Of a stretch of DNA of 30,330 bases, positions 23,511-30,330 are shown piece by piece. The stretch spans positions 1 through 30,330 of the forward strand of contig NZ_JBFIII010000029.1 of the NCBI RefSeq assembly GCF_041601295.1. The letters run 5' to 3'. A program made the position numbers and the translations under genes. Source of the stretch: Immundisolibacter sp. (GTDB lineage: Bacteria > Pseudomonadota > Gammaproteobacteria > Immundisolibacterales > Immundisolibacteraceae). Positions within the stretch are counted from its first letter, which is position 1. Every line of letters begins with the position of its first letter. The notes under the pieces are model-generated. The model was not told where the DNA came from. It searched no databases and worked only from the letters and a program-made list of their open reading frames with translations.

Positions 23511-24464
23511 GTGTCGGTTTACACCCCCGTCGAGCCCGCCGAGGTGGCCACGTTTCTGCGTGACTACGCGGTCGGCGAGCTGCTCGAACTGAAAGGGATC
23601 GCCGACGGGATCGAAAACACCAATTACTTCGTGACCACCAGTGGCGGACAGTTCGTATTGACGCTGTTCGAGCGCCACACCCAGGTCGAGCTCGATTACT
23701 TTCTGGAACTCATGGTCACGCTGGCCAACCACGGGCTGCCCTGTCCGCGGCCCATCATGGCCGACGACGGCAGCCATCTACGGCGGTTGGCGCAACGCCC
23801 GGCCGCCCTGGTGGAACGCCTGCCCGGTCACGCCATCAGCACACCCAGTGTCGCGCAGTGCGCCGCCGTCGGCGAGGCGCTGGGGCGCATCCACCGCACC
23901 AGCCGCCATGTGCACCGGCGTCGCACCAACGAGCGCGGGCCTGCCTGGTGGCAAGTCACCGCCGACGCGCTGCGCGGCACGCTCGATGCGGACAGCATGG
24001 CGCTGATCGATTCCGAAATCGCCGCTCACGCTGCCTTTGATAATGGGCGCCTGCCGCGGGGCGTCATCCATGCTGATCTTTTCCGAGACAACGCCTTGTT
24101 CGAGGGCGAGCGCCTGACTGGCGTGATCGACTTTTACGCCGCCTGCAACGACATCCTGCTGTACGACGTGGCGATCTGCCTGAACGACTGGTGCGTCGGC
24201 GCCGACGGCGATTTCGACGACACGCGCGGGCGCGCCTTTCTGAACGCATACGCCCATGGCCGCCCGCCAGTAGCCAGCGAAGCGGACGCGCTCCCGCTGA
24301 TGCTGCGCGCCGCAGCGCTGCGGTTCTGGCTGTCGCGTTTGTACGACTTCCATTTCCCGCGCGACGGCGAGATCACCCACATCAAGGACCCAGCGCACTT
24401 CGAACGCATTCTTCGCAAACGTATCGCCGCCCCGCGGTGGGCGGAAGATCTATGGTCCACATAA
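23511..24464 (+). CDS. thrB: Homoserine kinase, ThrB type II (aminoglycoside-phosphotransferase fold)
   Basis: Phosphorylates homoserine in threonine synthesis. The 317-residue protein is of the APH-fold type found in pseudomonads and related bacteria, not the GHMP-kinase type of enteric bacteria. Conserved are GIENTNYFVTTSGGQFVLTLFE (ATP lobe), the catalytic loop GVIHADLFRDNALFEG and the metal-binding GVIDFYAACND. The start is GTG 23511, 12 bp after the DUF2782 stop, so the two are likely co-transcribed. It ends 13 bp before the transporter gene. Confidence 0.95.
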   Translation: MSVYTPVEPAEVATFLRDYAVGELLELKGIADGIENTNYFVTTSGGQFVLTLFERHTQVELDYFLELMVTLANHGLPCPRPIMADDGSHLRRLAQRPAALVERLPGHAISTPSVAQCAAVGEALGRIHRTSRHVHRRRTNERGPAWWQVTADALRGTLDADSMALIDSEIAAHAAFDNGRLPRGVIHADLFRDNALFEGERLTGVIDFYAACNDILLYDVAICLNDWCVGADGDFDDTRGRAFLNAYAHGRPPVASEADALPLMLRAAALRFWLSRLYDFHFPRDGEITHIKDPAHFERILRKRIAAPRWAEDLWST

Positions 24465-24477
24465 CGCCCTCCGGCCC

Positions 24478-25410
24478 GTGCGAGTGACCGGCCTGGCGCG
24501 TTTTCTCCCGCACCTGTGGATCAACCTTGCATGCGTGTTCTGGGCCGGCAATATGACCGTGGGGCGGGCACTGCGCGGGCACATAGGGCCGGGATTGATC
24601 GTCACCCTGCGCGGCGCGATGTCGCTGGTGCTACTGCTGATGCTGTTGCGGTTCCTGCGCACGCGCAAGGAACCACCGCTAAGACAGGACTTCTGGCTGC
24701 TGCTTTTCATGGCTTTTACCGGAGTTGCCGGCTACCAGGGCCTGCTCTACCTGGGCCTGCGCCATACCGACGCCATCAACGCCGCGCTCATGAACTCGGC
24801 CGGCCCATTGGTAGCAATCGTCATGGCCTGGGCCGTGCTCGGCACGACCGTGCATCGGGTGCAGTGGTTCGGAGGGCTGACCTCACTGCTGGGCATCGCC
24901 GTCATCCTGTCCGGTGGCAGCGTGGAGCGGCTGCTGGCGGTGCGCTTCAATGTCGGTGATCTGGCAATGCTGGTCGGGGTGTTCATGTGGGCGGGGTATT
25001 CGGTTGCCGGGCGGATCGTGATGCGCGAACGCTCGGTGCTGTCGGTGACCACTATCACATCAAGCATGGCCCTGCTCATGGTGACGCCGTGGGGACTGTG
25101 GGAAGCACAAACGGCGGCGCCGGTGCTCACGCCGGCCGTGTGGGCGGGCTTGGCCTATATGGCAGTATTTGTCGGCGTTGGTGCGCTGCTGGCCTGGAAC
25201 TACGGCGTCAAGGCCATGGGTCCGGCCGAGGCCATGGCCTTCATGAACATGACCCCGCTGTACGCAGTATTGCTGTCGACCTGGATATTGCACGAGCCCA
25301 TGCGTGGCCCCCAGATGGCCGGCGCGGTACTGGTGGTCGGCGGCAGTCTGCTGGCCGCCCTGGGCCCACAGTGGTCAGGCAAGCGAACACCCGGCAGCGC
25401 GACGACCTGA
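24478..25410 (+). CDS. DMT-superfamily transporter (EamA domains)
   Basis: Inner-membrane permease of 310 residues with about ten hydrophobic segments in two EamA repeats: the first ends near LGIAVILSGGSVE, the second near MAGAVLVVGGSLLAALG. Internal-repeat landmarks are LYLGLRHTDAINAALMNSAGPLVAIVMA and AWNYGVKAMGPAEAMAFMNMTPLYAVLLS. Members export amino acids, drugs or metabolites; the substrate here is unknown. The start is GTG 24478 (a second GTG at 24484 is equally possible). It is tightly spaced after thrB, so threonine-pathway amino-acid export is an attractive but unproven guess. Confidence 0.9.
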   Translation: MRVTGLARFLPHLWINLACVFWAGNMTVGRALRGHIGPGLIVTLRGAMSLVLLLMLLRFLRTRKEPPLRQDFWLLLFMAFTGVAGYQGLLYLGLRHTDAINAALMNSAGPLVAIVMAWAVLGTTVHRVQWFGGLTSLLGIAVILSGGSVERLLAVRFNVGDLAMLVGVFMWAGYSVAGRIVMRERSVLSVTTITSSMALLMVTPWGLWEAQTAAPVLTPAVWAGLAYMAVFVGVGALLAWNYGVKAMGPAEAMAFMNMTPLYAVLLSTWILHEPMRGPQMAGAVLVVGGSLLAALGPQWSGKRTPGSATT

Positions 25411-25421
25411 GGAGGTAGCCA

Positions 25422-26240
25422 ATGGACAGTTTGTTCGGAAAAACCGTGTTCATCACCGGCGCCAGCCGCGGCATCGGCAAGGCCATCGCGCTGCGCGCCG
25501 CACAGGACGGCGCCAACGTGGTGATCGCCGCCAAGACCGTGCAGCCGCACCCAAAGCTGGCCGGGACCATCCACAGCGCAGCGCAAGAGATCGAAGACGC
25601 CGGCGGCAGCGCGTTGGCGCTAGCCGTGGACGTGCGTGATGAAGATGCGGTCGAAGCCGCCGTGACGCGGGCGGTCGAGCGCTTCGGTGGCATCGACATC
25701 CTGGTAAACAACGCCTCCGCCATCAGCCTGACCGACACGCTGCATACCCCGACCAAACGTTTTGACTTGATGCTCGACGTCAACCTGCGCGGTACCTGGA
25801 CCACCACGCGCGCCTGCCTGCCTCACCTGCTACGGGCCGAGAACCCGCACATCCTGGTCCTGTCGCCACCGCTTAACCTCGACCCACGTTGGCTGGCACC
25901 CCACACCGCCTACACCATCAGCAAGTACGGCATGAGCCTGTGCGTGCTCGGCTTGGCGGAGGAATTCCGGGAGCGCCGCGTAGCGGTCAACGCCCTGTGG
26001 CCACGCACGGTCATTGCCACTGCTGCAACTGAAATGTTGCCTGGAGTTGACCTCAACACCTGTCGGCGCCCGGACATCGTCAGCGACGCCGCGCACTGGA
26101 TCCTGACCCGTCCCAGCCACGAGTACACCGGAAATTTCTTTATCGACGAGGCAGTGCTGGCACTGGCCGGCGTAACCGACTTCGACGTTTATGCCATCGA
26201 CCCATCGCAACCCTTGCTGGCGGACCTTTTTCTCGATTGA
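25422..26240 (+). CDS. SDR family oxidoreductase, HSDL2-like
   Basis: 272-residue classical SDR. TGASRGIG (13-20) binds NAD(P); NNAS, DVNLRGTW (Asn of the tetrad), LVLSPPLN (Ser) and YTISKYG (Tyr and Lys) complete the catalytic tetrad, unlike the other SDR in this window. The AAKTVQPHPKLAGTIHSAAQEIE segment after the second strand is characteristic of the hydroxysteroid-dehydrogenase-like-2 group, and the C-terminus NFFIDEAVL is also typical. Substrate unknown. GAGGAGG 7 bases before ATG 25422 is a very strong ribosome-binding site. It lies 11 bp after the transporter gene and ends the thrB run. Confidence 0.9.
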   Translation: MDSLFGKTVFITGASRGIGKAIALRAAQDGANVVIAAKTVQPHPKLAGTIHSAAQEIEDAGGSALALAVDVRDEDAVEAAVTRAVERFGGIDILVNNASAISLTDTLHTPTKRFDLMLDVNLRGTWTTTRACLPHLLRAENPHILVLSPPLNLDPRWLAPHTAYTISKYGMSLCVLGLAEEFRERRVAVNALWPRTVIATAATEMLPGVDLNTCRRPDIVSDAAHWILTRPSHEYTGNFFIDEAVLALAGVTDFDVYAIDPSQPLLADLFLD

Positions 26241-26280
26241 GCGCCTGTCGCTTCCGAGCACAAACAACGCAGATCGCCCG

Positions 26281-26394
26281 CAGCAGAAAAGTGTGGTTTT
26301 CCGATGGCTTACAAAACCAAAGGCTTACAGCCATCGATTTTGGCGGTGCGTCCGTGCCGTGCGGGCGCCAATGAATAAACCAGCGGCGCCCTAG
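26281..26394. repeat. Repeat copy A (~114 bp), SDR-ugd intergenic
   Basis: First copy of an imperfect direct repeat. Shared blocks with copy B are GAAAAG-GTGGTTTTCCGATG, GGCTTACAGCCA, GATTTTGGC and the right end AATAAACCAGCGGCGCCCTAG. Its right part has GGGCGCC and GGCGCCC arms that can fold. It occupies the convergent gap after the SDR stop, a noncoding region of 306 bp otherwise without genes. Confidence 0.8.
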
Positions 26395-26398
26395 GGAA

Positions 26399-26432
26399 GC
26401 GCTGAATAAATCCGTCCTGGATTTGTCAGCGC
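26399..26432. repeat. Hairpin between the two repeat copies
   Basis: GCGCTGAATAAATCC and GGATTTGTCAGCGC form a near-perfect inverted repeat around GTCCT, with only a small mismatch/bulge at AT/T-C. The GCTGAATAAA start resembles the CGCTGAATAAAC end of copy B, so it looks like part of the same modular element. It could act as a terminator-like structure but lacks a T-run. Confidence 0.55.
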
Positions 26433-26436
26433 CCGC

Positions 26437-26550
26437 CATCGGAAAAGCGTGGTTTTCCGATGACTCACAAAATCAGTGGCTTACAGCCACAGATTTTGGC
26501 AGCGCGTCCCTGCGCTGCGGGAGCCGCTGAATAAACCAGCGGCGCCCTAG
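26437..26550. repeat. Repeat copy B (~114 bp), overlapping ugd stop
   Basis: Second copy, spaced about 156 bp from copy A. Its left end is a hairpin, CATCGGAAAA (26438-26447 region) with TTTTCCGATG, and its right end has CCGCTG/CAGCGG arms. The terminal CCCTAG contains the TAG stop codon of ugd (26549-26547), so the repeat boundary fixes where the ugd protein ends. Confidence 0.8.
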
Positions 26551-27872
26551 GTGTTGCGCAAGCTCTCGGTCCGTCCCAGGCAATGGTAGTCAAAGCCGGC
26601 GGCGCGCATGGCCGCCGGGTCGTAGACATTACGCAGGTCCACCACCACATTGCCCGCCATGCGCGAACGGATTTGCCGCAGGTCCAGACCCCGGTACTCG
26701 TTCCACTCGGTGAGCAGCACCATCGCGTCGGCCCCTTCCAGCGCCGCGTAAGGATCGTCGCAATACTCCACGGTCGCCGGCAGCAGGCTGCGCGCCTCGT
26801 GCATGCCTTTGGGGTCATGCGCGCGTATCCGCGCACCCCGGTCCAGTAGCGGCGGCAAAATCGCCAGCGCCGGGGCCTCACGCATATCGTCGGTGTCGGG
26901 CTTGAAGGTAAGGCCGAGCACGGCAATGGTCTTGCCGGCCTCGGTGGCGCCCAGCGCCTGGCGGACCTTGAGCACCATGCGTGCCTTCTGCGCCGCGTTT
27001 ACCTCGACCACCGCTTCGACAATACGCGACGGAACACCAGCTTCCTGCGCCATACGGATGAGCGCCAGCGTGTCCTTGGGAAAACACGAACCACCATAGC
27101 CCGGCCCCGGATGCAAGAACTTGCGGCCTATGCGCCCGTCCAGGCCCATGCCACGCGCCACGTCGTGAACATCAGCCCCGACCTGCTCGCATAGCTGCGC
27201 CATCTCGTTAATAAAGCTGATCTTGGTGGCCAAAAACGCGTTGGCGGCGTACTTGATCAACTCGGCCGTTTCAAGGCCGGTGACCAGGATCGGCGTTTCG
27301 ATAAGGTTCAGAGGTCTATACAAACTCCGCAGCAGCGCCTCGGCGCGCGCGCTCTGCACCCCCAGCACGACGCGATCGGGGCGCATGAAGTCCGCGATCG
27401 CGGCCCCCTCACGCAGGAATTCCGGGTTGGACGCCACATCGAACTCGGCGTCCGGGTTCACTTCACGCACAATACGCCCAACCTGCCGCGCCGTACCGAC
27501 CGGTACCGTCGATTTATCAACAATAACGGTGTAACCGCGCAGGTGTTCCCCCACCTGGCGCGCCGCGGCATAGACGTAGCTCAAGTCCGCATGCCCGTCC
27601 CCGTGGCGGCTTGGCGTGCCAACCGCAATGAACACCAGGTCCGCCGCTTGTACCGCTGCGGCCAGGTCAGTGGTAAATGTCAAACGCCCGGCTGCGGCGT
27701 TCCTCACCACCAGGTCTTCAAGCCCGGGCTCGAAGATGGGGATCTCGCCCCGACCTAGCCGCTGTATCTTTCCAGGGTCGATGTCGACGCAGGTCACGGC
27801 CGCCCCAAAATCAGCGAAGCAGGCCCCCGAAACCAAACCGACGTAGCCCGTCCCAATCATCACTACATTCAC
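26547..27872 (-). CDS. ugd: UDP-glucose 6-dehydrogenase
   Basis: Oxidises UDP-glucose to UDP-glucuronate with two NAD+, feeding surface polysaccharides and lipid A modification. The 441-residue protein has GTGYVG (7-12), IFEPGLEDL, KSTVPVGTA, SNPEFLREGAAIADFMRPDRVV, and the catalytic Cys263 in GPGYGGSCFPKD. FKPDTDDMREAPA near residue 330 is typical of true UDP-glucose dehydrogenases and separates it from the TviB-like enzyme at 3.7-5.0 kb. Its product is the expected substrate of the 4-epimerase at 2.7-3.8 kb. The last codons read into a repeat element that supplies the stop codon. A 259-bp noncoding region lies upstream. Confidence 0.96.
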   Translation of the reverse strand: MNVVMIGTGYVGLVSGACFADFGAAVTCVDIDPGKIQRLGRGEIPIFEPGLEDLVVRNAAAGRLTFTTDLAAAVQAADLVFIAVGTPSRHGDGHADLSYVYAAARQVGEHLRGYTVIVDKSTVPVGTARQVGRIVREVNPDAEFDVASNPEFLREGAAIADFMRPDRVVLGVQSARAEALLRSLYRPLNLIETPILVTGLETAELIKYAANAFLATKISFINEMAQLCEQVGADVHDVARGMGLDGRIGRKFLHPGPGYGGSCFPKDTLALIRMAQEAGVPSRIVEAVVEVNAAQKARMVLKVRQALGATEAGKTIAVLGLTFKPDTDDMREAPALAILPPLLDRGARIRAHDPKGMHEARSLLPATVEYCDDPYAALEGADAMVLLTEWNEYRGLDLRQIRSRMAGNVVVDLRNVYDPAAMRAAGFDYHCLGRTESLRNT

Positions 27873-27914
27873 GCGCGCTTTGCCCCGCTTTGCTTGCGAC
27901 AGTCTTTAAGCGCC

Positions 27915-27929
27915 AATCATCGCATGATT
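27915..27929. promoter_or_regulatory. Dyad upstream of ugd
   Basis: AATCAT (27915-27920) and ATGATT (27924-27929) are exact reverse complements around CGC, about 43 bp upstream of the ugd ATG. It could be an operator. I see no convincing -35/-10 pair beside it, and no other feature in the 27873-28131 gap. Confidence 0.3.
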
Positions 27930-28131
27930 ACCATCCAATCGACCGCATAAGACACCGCTACGGGTGCTCTTGGAGAGACAAAAAGGCGAAAACCCGTACT
28001 CTGAGATCAGCGGCGCGGAAGCCCGCAGCTAACACCATTCGCTTGTATCCCAGTCGAACTCCGGACAATTGGAGAATTCACCCACGGATTCCCGACACCC
28101 CGCCGTTAGTCGCCCCCGCGCGCCCGCCAGA

Positions 28132-29145
28132 TTATCTCTTGGCGATACCGTCAAGAAACTCCCTGACCGAACTGCCCAGATTGCCCGAAAGGCCAGCAAT
28201 ATCATTGGCTGAGGTGCTTAGCACTTTAGAAGCCTCTCCCGTATAATTCGCCGCATTCTTAAGGTGCTCGATATTCTGGGAGACTCGCGCTGTCGCTTCA
28301 GCAACTCCCGTGACATTTCGGGTTATCTCCTGAATCGTCGCTGTCTGCTCTTCCACCGCCGCTGCGGCGCTGGAAGATAACTCGTCGATCTCTGCGACAT
28401 TCTTGATAATTTCCTTCATCGCCACGCCCGACTCTTTCGCCGCCACCTGCACGTCATTAATACGACCTTCTATCTCCTGGGTCTTCTCAGCAGTCTCCTG
28501 AGCCAACGCCTTAACTGCATCCGCAACCACAGAAAAACTCTTTCCGGCAGCTCCGGCCCTAGCCGCTTCAATCGTCGCGTTCAACGCCAGCAGATGCGTC
28601 TGGTCAGCGATCCTCTTGATCGAAAATACCACCTCACCAATATTCTCGACCAAAGTGTTGAGCTGACTGACCTTGTTGCTCGTTAAATCGGCTCCGCTGG
28701 CCGCCTTGCTCGCTCGCAGGGCGACATCGGTCACTTGACGCGCTATTTCCAGAGCCGTGCTTTTCAACTGCCCCGTCGCGACCGAGACCACACTTAGATT
28801 TGCCCTGGTCTCCTCGCTCGCCGAGCTGACCACCCGACTCGCGTTCTCGGTATCCTGGGCCGTATTCTCCATGTTTCGCGCCGCCCCTAGAAGCCCCTCA
28901 GCCGAAACCGCCAGACTACCGATCGCTCCGCCGATCTGGTCATCGAACCTTTTGGCAAGATCTGCCATGGTCGATAACTTCTCCCGCTCAATACTTCTTT
29001 CCAGCTCTTCCCTCTGCGCCTTTAATCGGTTGGACTCGAGAATATTTTCTCTAAAAATATGCAACGATCTGACGATCGCTCCCGTTTCATCCTTACTCGC
29101 AACCCGATCGAGATCTACATCCAGATCGCCGTTTGCGAGTACCAT
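28132..29145 (-). pseudogene. Methyl-accepting chemotaxis protein, 5'-truncated
   Basis: About 337 residues remain. They begin inside a HAMP domain (VLANGDLDVDLDRVASKDETGAIVRSLHIFRENI) and continue as a cytoplasmic coiled-coil signalling domain ending normally in a stop. The kinase-contact tip reads LLALNATIEAARAGAAGKSFSVVADAVKALA, in which the conserved Glu of GEAGKGF and of VVAxEVK are both Ala. Sensor domain and membrane segments are missing; in frame, a TGA occurs at 29166-29164 beside the IS3 end. G+C content is visibly lower than in neighbours, suggesting separate origin. An ATG at 29145 could in principle allow a soluble remnant to be made, but I read it as a broken gene. Confidence 0.8.
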
Positions 29146-29179
29146 GGCGACGTCCCCCCGCTTTCAGTAGCGGGGCCGT

Positions 29180-30031
29180 TTAGAGTCCGGGGTTAGGGTA
29201 GCCGATCTCGGCCATCTGTTTGGCGTAGGCGGCGGGCGTCAGCCCGCCCAGTGCGTTCTTGGGTCTTTCCTCGTTGTATTCCCTGCGCCAGGTCTCGATC
29301 ACGGTGCCGGCGTGCAGGACGTTCTGGAACCAGTGCTCGTTGAGGCATTCATCGCGCAGCCGGCCGTTGAAACTCTCGATGTAGGCGTTCTGGTTCGGCT
29401 TGCCCGGCTCGATCAGCCGCAGCGCCACGCCGCGCTCGTGGCCCCACTTCACCATGGCCTTGCCGCAGAACTCCTTGCCGTTGTCCGAGCGGAGGATCTG
29501 GGGCAGTCCTCGCTGAAGTGCGAGGCGATCGAGCACCCGGGCAACGCCGACGCCGGAGATGGCCCGCCCGACCTCGATGGCTACGGATTCATGGGTCGCG
29601 TCATCGACGATCGTCAGGCATTTCAGGGACCGCCCCTCGGCCGTGCGGTCGAAGACAAAATCCATCGACCACACCTGGTTGGCCGCCGTCGGTCGGAGCA
29701 GCGGCTGCCGATCACCGACCGGAACCTTTTTGCGCTTGCGACGCCGCACTTGTAGCTTGGCGGCCTGATACAGCCGTTCGACACGCTTGTAGTTCACTGG
29801 CCAGCCTGCCTGCCGAAGCTTGAGGTGGATCATCCCGACGCCGTAGCGCTTGTGCCGGATGGCCAGCGCATGGATCTGCTCGCGCAACTCGACGTTCCGG
29901 TCCGGCCGGGGTTCGTAGCGAAAGGCGCTGGCGCTCATCCGGACGACGCCCAGGGCCCGCCGCTCGCTGAGACCGTGATCGATCATCTCCCGCACCCGCG
30001 CCCTGCGCACCGGTGCGGTTATGGCTTTTTT
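29180..30031 (-). CDS. IS3-family transposase OrfB (DDE integrase domain)
   Basis: Catalytic part of the transposase, expressed as an OrfAB fusion by frameshifting. After a helix-turn-helix-like HTH_21 region (ELREQIHALAIRHKRYGVGMIHLKLRQ) the integrase core has Asp in WSMDFVFD, Asp in LRSDNGKEF and Glu in QNAYIESFNGRLRDE, with exactly 35 residues between the last two, as in DD(35)E enzymes. The C-terminus YNEERPKNALGGLTPAAYA is typical. The stop TAA lies inside the terminal inverted repeat. The coordinates start at the slippage site, because the open frame further upstream overlaps orfA and is not meaningful. All catalytic residues are present, so the element may be active. Confidence 0.93.
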   Translation of the reverse strand, partial: KKAITAPVRRARVREMIDHGLSERRALGVVRMSASAFRYEPRPDRNVELREQIHALAIRHKRYGVGMIHLKLRQAGWPVNYKRVERLYQAAKLQVRRRKRKKVPVGDRQPLLRPTAANQVWSMDFVFDRTAEGRSLKCLTIVDDATHESVAIEVGRAISGVGVARVLDRLALQRGLPQILRSDNGKEFCGKAMVKWGHERGVALRLIEPGKPNQNAYIESFNGRLRDECLNEHWFQNVLHAGTVIETWRREYNEERPKNALGGLTPAAYAKQMAEIGYPNPGL

Positions 30032-30288
30032 CGAAGGACCTCCTTGATGACGTCGTTCTCGAACATCTGCTCGGCCAGCAGCTTCTTCAGCCGGGTGTTT
30101 TCCGCCTCCAGCTCCTTGAGCCGCTTGGCGTCCGAGACACTCATGCCGCCGAACTTGCTGCGCCACAGGTAGTACGAGGCTTCGCTAAAGCCATGCCGGC
30201 GGCACAGGTCCTTGACCGCCATGCCGGCGTCGGCTTCACGCAGGAAGCCAATGATCTGCTCTTCGGAAAACCGCTTCTTCACGTCCAA
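30019..30288 (-). CDS. IS3-family transposase OrfA
   Basis: 89-residue DNA-binding subunit. RFSEEQIIGFLREADAGMAVKDLCRRHGFSEASYYLWRSKFGG is the helix-turn-helix, followed by a leucine-zipper-like helix SDAKRLKELEAENTRLKKLLAEQMFE. It ends in KKP just after an A-rich slippery heptamer. In related elements OrfA alone represses, while the fused OrfAB transposes. Confidence 0.94.
   Translation of the reverse strand: MDVKKRFSEEQIIGFLREADAGMAVKDLCRRHGFSEASYYLWRSKFGGMSVSDAKRLKELEAENTRLKKLLAEQMFENDVIKEVLRKKP
30025..30031 (-). other. Programmed -1 frameshift site A_AAA_AAG
   Basis: On the minus strand orfA reads CGA AAA AAG CCA TAA. The heptamer AAAAAAG is positioned correctly relative to the orfA frame, and slipping back one base gives AAA AAA GCC ATA ACC, which enters the orfB frame exactly at its N-terminus (KKAITAPV). 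The zero-frame stop follows one codon later. Confidence 0.9.
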
Positions 30289-30330
30289 TCTCCTGGTCAG
30301 GTGGGATTGGACTCCAAATCGCCGTGCTAC

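Larger units (their letters stand above)
29167..30330 (-). mobile_element. IS3-family insertion sequence (IS407-group-like)
   Basis: Nearly complete element of about 1.16 kb. It contains overlapping orfA and orfB with a frameshift site, and imperfect 22-bp terminal inverted repeats at 29167-29188 and 30309-30330 that match at 17 of 22 positions (GTAGC..GGC..TTT.GAGTCC). The outer boundary on the right coincides with the window end, so target-site duplication cannot be checked. It abuts the truncated chemoreceptor gene. Confidence 0.92.

Noticed and set aside
26241..26546. CRISPR array in the repeat region
   Set aside because: There are only two imperfect ~114-bp copies with internal hairpins; no regular short repeats with unique spacers and no cas genes.
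27960..28040. Possible riboswitch-like sequence (ACGGGT...ACCCGT with GGCGAAAACC) in the ugd/MCP gap
   Set aside because: Some short blocks recall cyclic-di-GMP aptamers, but the expected conserved segments and stems could not be aligned on either strand, and the orientation relative to ugd does not fit.
27677..28246. Plus-strand open frame of 189 codons over the ugd 5' end and the following gap
   Set aside because: Mostly antisense to ugd, rich in Arg, Pro and Ser, and no ribosome-binding site or family resemblance.

Overview
The window is a G+C-rich chromosomal segment, about two-thirds G+C by eye, from what looks like a gammaproteobacterium. The gene order is the main reason: rplU-rpmA-obgE-proB, a divergent rpsT/murJ pair, ribF-ileS-lspA, and polA divergent from a DUF2782 gene followed by a type II homoserine kinase gene thrB. 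I cannot name the genus from sequence alone.

Layout. 1-2.7 kb: the 3' part of radA, then a bolA-like gene and yciB on the minus strand, divergent from yciO; a perfect 22-bp palindrome lies between yciB and yciO. 2.7-6.2 kb, minus strand: ispB, tRNA-Pro(CGG), a UDP-HexNAc-type dehydrogenase gene and a UDP-sugar 4-epimerase gene. 6.2-9.2 kb: rplU-rpmA behind a clear sigma-70 promoter, then obgE and proB coupled by ATGA. 9.2-16.1 kb: rpsT (UUG start) divergent from murJ, then a DUF2203 gene, ribF, ileS and lspA. 16.1-17.7 kb: an AT-rich stretch holding a sigma-54-type promoter, a PEP-CTERM-like secreted protein gene, and a strong terminator. 17.9-23 kb, minus strand: polA, an aldehyde dehydrogenase gene and an atypical SDR gene. 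23.1-26.2 kb, plus strand: DUF2782, thrB, an EamA-type transporter and a second SDR. 26.2-27.9 kb: two copies of a ~114-bp repeat, the second supplying the stop codon of ugd. 28.1-30.3 kb: a chemoreceptor gene that has lost its 5' half next to an IS3-family element that reaches the window edge.

Most of the window is conserved housekeeping: translation (rplU, rpmA, rpsT, ileS, tRNA-Pro), GTPase-linked ribosome assembly (obgE), cell-envelope and isoprenoid synthesis (murJ, ispB, lspA), cofactors (ribF), amino acids (proB, thrB) and DNA replication and repair (polA, radA). The accessory layer is sugar-nucleotide supply for surface polysaccharide (two UDP-sugar dehydrogenases and an epimerase) plus a PEP-CTERM-type exported protein. 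PEP-CTERM proteins and exopolysaccharide production are linked in other bacteria, so these could contribute to one extracellular matrix, but no exosortase or glycosyltransferase is present here.

No obviously new multi-gene system is visible. The observations most worth following are the sigma-54 promoter in front of the PEP-CTERM-like gene with its altered sorting motif, the SDR that has lost three of four catalytic-tetrad residues, the repeat pair at the ugd 3' end, and the chemoreceptor/IS3 junction.
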